DNA of 47,431 nucleotides from assembly GCF_011762485.1 (NCBI RefSeq), contig NZ_JAAKGI010000015.1, positions 1 to 47,431 of the forward strand. Direction: 5' to 3'. The first letter of the stretch is position 1. The number at the start of each line of letters is the position of its first letter. Origin of the DNA: Yeosuana marina. Lineage in GTDB: Bacteria > Bacteroidota > Bacteroidia > Flavobacteriales > Flavobacteriaceae. Under the pieces are notes generated by a model. The model did not search any database. It was not told the origin of the DNA and worked only from the letters and a program-made list of their open reading frames with translations. The position numbers were made by a program, and so were the translations under genes. Of the stretch, positions 44,701 to 47,431 are shown piece after piece.

Positions 44701-47431
44701 TTCATCAGCAGCTGTAACTTGTATAGCAACAACAACAGATGTTACTCTAACAGCTACAGATGGCGTTGGACCATTGGAATATGAAACTATAGCACCATCA
44801 CCAACAATTGTTGCAAAACAAGCATCTAATGTATTTACAGGCTTAGCGCCAGGAACCTATGTATTTAGAGTAACCGATGCTAATGGTTGTTATTATACAG
44901 AATCTTATACTGTAGCTCCAGTAACACCGATAACAATTACAGGCTTAAAATTAAGTGATGTATTATGTTATGGAGATAATACAGGAGCTATACAATATAC
45001 AGTTTCCGGATATGCAGGAACTTATACAAGTACATTAACCAGTGGAACTGGAGCATTAAGTCAAACAGGAAGTACTGTAGATTTAACAGGTTTAGTTGCA
45101 GGAAGCTATACTCTAGAAGTATCAGATGATATTACAGGATGTACAGCAAATACGACTATTGTAATAACAGAACCAACAAATCCATTAACTTTTACAGCAA
45201 CTTCAACTAACGTATATTGTACAGAAGATAATTCACAAATTACGGTAACCCCAGCAGGCGGAACAGCTAGTTATATCTATGCAGCCGTAGTGTCAGGAGC
45301 ATCGGCACCAGTAGTTTATGACAGCAGTAATGTGATAACCGTTGATACCAATTCCGCAACGGATTTAGTTTGGGATGTGTATGTACAGGATGCTAATGGA
45401 TGTATCACAATAGATACGATCACCATTACAGAAGATCCGTCACCAACAGTAACCACACCAGCGGTAGCATCTAATCAATGTTCGGTAGCTTCAGGATTTA
45501 CCTTTACAGCTACAGGAGCCTCAGGAGTACCACCATATGAGTATAGTATTAATGGAGGTGGATCGTATCAAGCGAGTCCAACATTTACAGTGAATACACC
45601 AGGAAGTTACACGGTAACTATTAGAGACGCCAATGGTTGTACTAACACCAGTCCGACTCCAACGGTCGTCTATGTGCCACTTGATGCAAGTGCACTTTTA
45701 ACAAAAGATTTAACATGTTCAGCACCAGCTGCAGCATCAATTGATGTAACAACTTCTGGTGGAAACGCGCCTTATAGTTACAGAGTTAAAATAGGAGCAG
45801 GGGCTTATGGTGTTCCAACATCAATAGTAGGAGCTTCATTTACATACACAGCTCCTGCAGCAGACACCTATCAGTTCGAAATTACAGATGCTAATGGATG
45901 TACAAAGGAAACCAATGTTATAACAACGAATACGATTGTAAATCCAGATATTACTAATGTAATTGAAACTCAAACTATTTCTTGTAATGGTGAAGAAACT
46001 GCTGCTATCAATATCACAATTGATAATACAAAAGGATTGGCACCATTTGTAATCAATGTATTTAATAATACAACATCTCAAAATTATGGCACACAAACCT
46101 CAGGCTTATCTGCAGGCGATTATATTATAAGGGTTACAGATGCAAAGGGTTGTATTGATACATTCCCGATTACAATTTCGGAACCGCTTGCTATTAATAC
46201 AACATATCATGCAGTTCCTATTACCTGTGGAGCTTTAGGAGTATCACAAGGATCTGTAATAATTGATGGTGTTACCGGAGGAACAGCTCCTTATGACTAT
46301 ATTGTTACAAGTTCTAATGGCTATTCAGGATCAGAACTCAATAATTTAGGAACAACATCAACTACTTTCGATGTAGTAGATTTTGGACTTTATCAAATTC
46401 TCGTGGTAGATGCAAATGGATGTTCTCAATTGATTCAAGATGTATTAGTGGCATCTCCGCCAACGGATTTAGATATAAATGTAAGTTCGCCGCCAGCTGA
46501 TTGCTCTACTGGAGGTTCAGCTTTAGTTCAAATAGGAACTACATTGGCTAGTTCTGGACCATTCCATTTTGCTATTTATACAGGTCCAGGGATGACGTAT
46601 ACTTCCCCAACTGTAGCTCCATGGCAAGATGAAAGTTCTTTAGGAAGTAAAGAGACTATATTTACTAATTTAATACCTGGAGCTGCTTATACTTTTATCG
46701 TTTTTGATGAATCAACAAGTTGTTATTATTATGAAGCTTCAACAATTCCTATTCCAACAAATTCATCATTAGATGCTACAGCAATCACTGCAAATAATGT
46801 GACTTGTACAGGAAGTGCGGATGGAAGTGTTAGTTTTGATATAACAAGTGTTTATGGTGTTACAACCGACGTCACCTATGAAATTTTTGATTCACTATCG
46901 TTGGTGTCAACGGGTATCACAGGTTCTGGAACCGTACCTGCTAATGGTACATTAAATGTCACTAATTTAGGATCATTACCTCCAGGGAATTATGTTGTGG
47001 TAATAACCGAAGATGTTGGAGCTACTAACGCAGGTTGTAGTGTAGTTACCCCAGCTGTTAATATTTCAGAATCTGCAAACTTATTATCAGTTTCAGCATC
47101 TGTTTCAAAAAATGAAAATTGTAATGAACTAGGTGTTATTTCAGCTACCGCACAAGATGGTACTGCACCATATACATATCAACTTTTATTAACATCAGAT
47201 CCTGCTCCAACAGCTGCTAGTGCAGGTTGGGCAGCTACAAATACTTTTAATGCTGTTGCAGCAAATTATACGGTTTATGTAAAAGATGCATATGGATGTA
47301 TACAATCTGATACTGTAAATCTTACTAAGGACGTAGAACCAACGATTGCACCAATAGCTTCACAATGTTTTGATGGAAGTCCTATCAATATTACCGTAGT
47401 GGAAGGAACAGGAACGGCCATAGCACCATTG
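38750..47431 (+). CDS. sprB: SprB-type giant gliding adhesin, 3' end outside window
   Basis: 2,894 codons stay open from ATG 38750 to the right edge; no stop is reached. An unusual ~48-residue lead (MEKITFLDLLLSGLFFLENF and on) precedes a normal signal core (YQLVFCLALLSSATAFS-Q), cleaved near residue 74. Residues ~75-430 are the SprB N-terminal domain (ILYAGLYWASIYPLE, RGWRTGGCAAGWTLVVIYES). A DUF11-like domain covers ~430-550 (LNYVIGFQNIGNDDATKLTI), Ig-like parts ~590-790, then SprB repeats of ~80 residues with GGTPPYEYSFDN, LxPGxYxVxVRDANGC and a Cys at each start. A jelly-roll-like insert sits at ~1265-1465. SprB is moved along the cell surface by the gliding motor and is secreted by the type IX system. 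A C-terminal sorting domain and sprF are expected to the right. The start is the only ATG that fits. Confidence 0.88.
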   Translation, partial: MEKITFLDLLLSGLFFLENFAKKIISVFTTITKKAGGLVVSDTFGWSNLLRLKKGTYQLVFCLALLSSATAFSQLAVPFTPRLPGGSVKVKGDIVLIGNSIITGKSVSLPYNGTTNNNNLEGEYINVASGGDPSIFSSSTADLNINNSCKSILYAGLYWASIYPLEVATNKNQQFVGTPRLNDWNQVKFKLPTGGFIDLVADNNPDPVGEEDDIIFDGYDPVNINNSFKDSPIICYKNVTSLLQGLADADGTYTLANLRATRGWRTGGCAAGWTLVVIYESPTMPSKFISTFDGYAGVQGSTSLEIPVAGFQTLPAPSPVIAKIGVSALEGDWGIKGDSYSFKASTSGSYTFISDGLNPWNNFFNSRLTNEGAWLNNRNPNGTNALGFDIKSVRIPNGGNSVLPNGSTAGDLKLTTSGDGYGAFVTSFAVDIIEPKILLTKIVEDKFGNEIGGANVTLGDELNYVIGFQNIGNDDATKLTIRDVLPINVLFNYPSDLDILPPGVSVKSYDPITREIVFEVEDWVVTEGDPSPEEIRFKVQVVPSCNMLSDACSNSIDNQAYATYEGVFNPNFTISDDPSINSNAGCILTPKATNFLVGVDDCLFTQTETLCGDSVVLTAANGYSSYSWSTDPSGSPVIGTTQSITVNNTGTYYVHNTAVAPCLSINQEITVIPFGNTITNPVAPFADEVVTCPNDGKLLPNIFLCGANAERVIQTGISDTSSIIWEKLDEGSCTAVVNTDCANESSTCTWTQVGTGPDFTANTSGQYRITLNYTGGCFNRYYFNVYQNLLNPTVTTKDIICTTPGEITVGGVPGGYEYSLDNITYQASNVFPITSQNSYTVYIKQVGVTSNPCIFTVPDIQIRERNFTVSTVITQPYCNGDLGSVKIAANDVRPQYSYAIYSGGTLVNSAGPIVEKDYEFKNLNPGIYTIEVTTEDGCFYSGDIEIINPPLLTATASITKPLTCTDGEITINPVGGTPPYNYIINGGSIETDPVIVVTTPGVYNIIVYDANNCLATTSITIDDNPAPVYTISTTDILCYNDNSGDIQFNVTNANGYTLEYSIDNGITYVSNPVFSNLSPGNYQAIIKYTLGASECFTIPENITINQPDEALTASAGVSELAGCGPSGEGKVRITNPQGGTPPYEYSFDNQATWVTTNESYVLPGTYTLYIRDANGCIYAMPSITLDPEPVAPTINVSDPDFNCDGTAGATVTVTNPGSSSFNYNYLLDGVPNPNTADPKTFLDVSDGSHLITVEYILQSVTTYSNLLKEDFGSGSPTTSSGIASAYCFNDQRVNPPYNCGTRSVEDNQYSVASFFWRSDDPSANNTGAWYHFKDHTTNGVDPNGRYLLVNIGSAAGPYGILYSKPISDVIPNQDIKVELYLGNLIRAARSGAKPDFIIQLVDNTGAVIAEQNTGQIQNNEIWNLKSLSLNPGNNTDLTFVIRSGSILYNGNDAVIDDISVYQLPKSCVTQVDFPFIVDSGKAFASSTTGSTNVTCNGSADGTITIAAQNFDPASGFEYSIDNGITWTTQMTSPYTITGLAAGNYDLMVRYETCSFTFSQTITAPAPLGVSVSGTPVTCLGGSTVTAIATGGTTAYSYQLLDTATSALVSNFPSNGILTNVPAGDYTVRVTDANGCTATDTINLVDSAPPTASIAMTSDYCYDPVNGATLEVIASGGVTPYEYSINGGSFGSSNIFSSLTPGSYDIIVRDAYGCTVALPTETIAPQVTVNTTLTKELDCSATPDATITGTITGGYAPFSYAVSTDGGVTYGSLVSTGSPFVYTAASSGNYQFQITDARGCQSVSNVITISPITNPVVTGIATNVSCNGASDGSVQLVGSGGSGGYTYSDDGITFTGTSLFTGLSASGSPYTFYVQDSKNCTSSVSVTITEPTALVASATATDLSCSATNTNQSAEITIAVPTTGTAPYQYSFDGGANFSSANTLTVNDTGIDQTFSYVVRDANGCTTAPQNITIVALDPPTDLTFSSAAVTCIATTTDVTLTATDGVGPLEYETIAPSPTIVAKQASNVFTGLAPGTYVFRVTDANGCYYTESYTVAPVTPITITGLKLSDVLCYGDNTGAIQYTVSGYAGTYTSTLTSGTGALSQTGSTVDLTGLVAGSYTLEVSDDITGCTANTTIVITEPTNPLTFTATSTNVYCTEDNSQITVTPAGGTASYIYAAVVSGASAPVVYDSSNVITVDTNSATDLVWDVYVQDANGCITIDTITITEDPSPTVTTPAVASNQCSVASGFTFTATGASGVPPYEYSINGGGSYQASPTFTVNTPGSYTVTIRDANGCTNTSPTPTVVYVPLDASALLTKDLTCSAPAAASIDVTTSGGNAPYSYRVKIGAGAYGVPTSIVGASFTYTAPAADTYQFEITDANGCTKETNVITTNTIVNPDITNVIETQTISCNGEETAAINITIDNTKGLAPFVINVFNNTTSQNYGTQTSGLSAGDYIIRVTDAKGCIDTFPITISEPLAINTTYHAVPITCGALGVSQGSVIIDGVTGGTAPYDYIVTSSNGYSGSELNNLGTTSTTFDVVDFGLYQILVVDANGCSQLIQDVLVASPPTDLDINVSSPPADCSTGGSALVQIGTTLASSGPFHFAIYTGPGMTYTSPTVAPWQDESSLGSKETIFTNLIPGAAYTFIVFDESTSCYYYEASTIPIPTNSSLDATAITANNVTCTGSADGSVSFDITSVYGVTTDVTYEIFDSLSLVSTGITGSGTVPANGTLNVTNLGSLPPGNYVVVITEDVGATNAGCSVVTPAVNISESANLLSVSASVSKNENCNELGVISATAQDGTAPYTYQLLLTSDPAPTAASAGWAATNTFNAVAANYTVYVKDAYGCIQSDTVNLTKDVEPTIAPIASQCFDGSPINITVVEGTGTAIAPL

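Noticed and set aside
39549..46096. Short frames on both strands inside sprB
   Set aside because: They overlap the continuous 2,894-codon adhesin frame and are Cys/Ile/Arg-rich alternate-frame readings of its repeats.
1..47431. tRNA, rRNA, insertion sequence or prophage genes
   Set aside because: No cloverleaf, rRNA core motif, transposase or integrase was seen in any non-coding stretch.

Overview
The window looks like chromosomal DNA of a gliding marine member of the Flavobacteriaceae (Bacteroidota). Reasons: AT-rich DNA, no clear Shine-Dalgarno sites, three genes matching the sprC-sprD-sprB gliding locus of Flavobacterium johnsoniae, a type IX secretion C-terminal domain (ISPNGDGIND motif), a PorP/SprF-family membrane domain, and very long repeat-built surface proteins. 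Species is not determinable from the sequence alone. No tRNA, rRNA, CRISPR array or insertion sequence was recognised.

Region 1 (1-18060, minus strand) is one uninterrupted reading frame of at least 6,020 codons whose 3' end lies left of the window. It encodes a secreted repeat protein: signal peptide, Ig-like start, then about 45-50 HYR-type repeats, three repeats with a NWxxPQxVTVTG motif, and about a dozen Calx-beta repeats. It has a visibly higher G+C content than its neighbours.

Region 2 (about 18300-31500) is a stress-response island. Minus strand: a heavy-metal-associated (HMA) protein, a decayed double-BON-domain gene, an MscS-type channel, a thioredoxin and a TerB-like protein. Plus strand: a PAS histidine kinase, a response regulator fused to a Crp/FNR-type DNA-binding module, a small membrane protein, three universal stress proteins, an eRF1-like protein, an ATP-cone/Mrr-type nuclease, a beta-CASP metallo-beta-lactamase RNase-like protein, an Hsp20 chaperone and a helical protein of unknown role. 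Five intergenic sites share the palindrome TGAT-N4-ATCA. Four of them sit 50-67 bases before the start codons of the HMA, TerB-like/thioredoxin, universal stress and Hsp20 genes. The fifth precedes a non-coding stretch ending in two terminator-like hairpins, a candidate small RNA. The fused regulator keeps the Glu and Arg of the recognition helix that read TGA half sites in the Crp/FNR family, so the simplest reading is a phosphorylation-driven, Crp-like regulon encoded beside its own targets. This is the best candidate here for an undescribed system.

Region 3 (31961-47431, plus strand) is the gliding and adhesin locus: a small secreted protein, a secreted beta-helix protein preceded by a tandemly duplicated upstream module, sprC, sprD (PorP/SprF domain plus a long Ala/Lys/Glu repeat and a SPOR-like end), and the first 2,894 codons of a SprB-type adhesin that runs off the right edge. 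A strong hairpin separates sprD from sprB.

The window is therefore a stress/regulatory island between two giant surface-protein genes.
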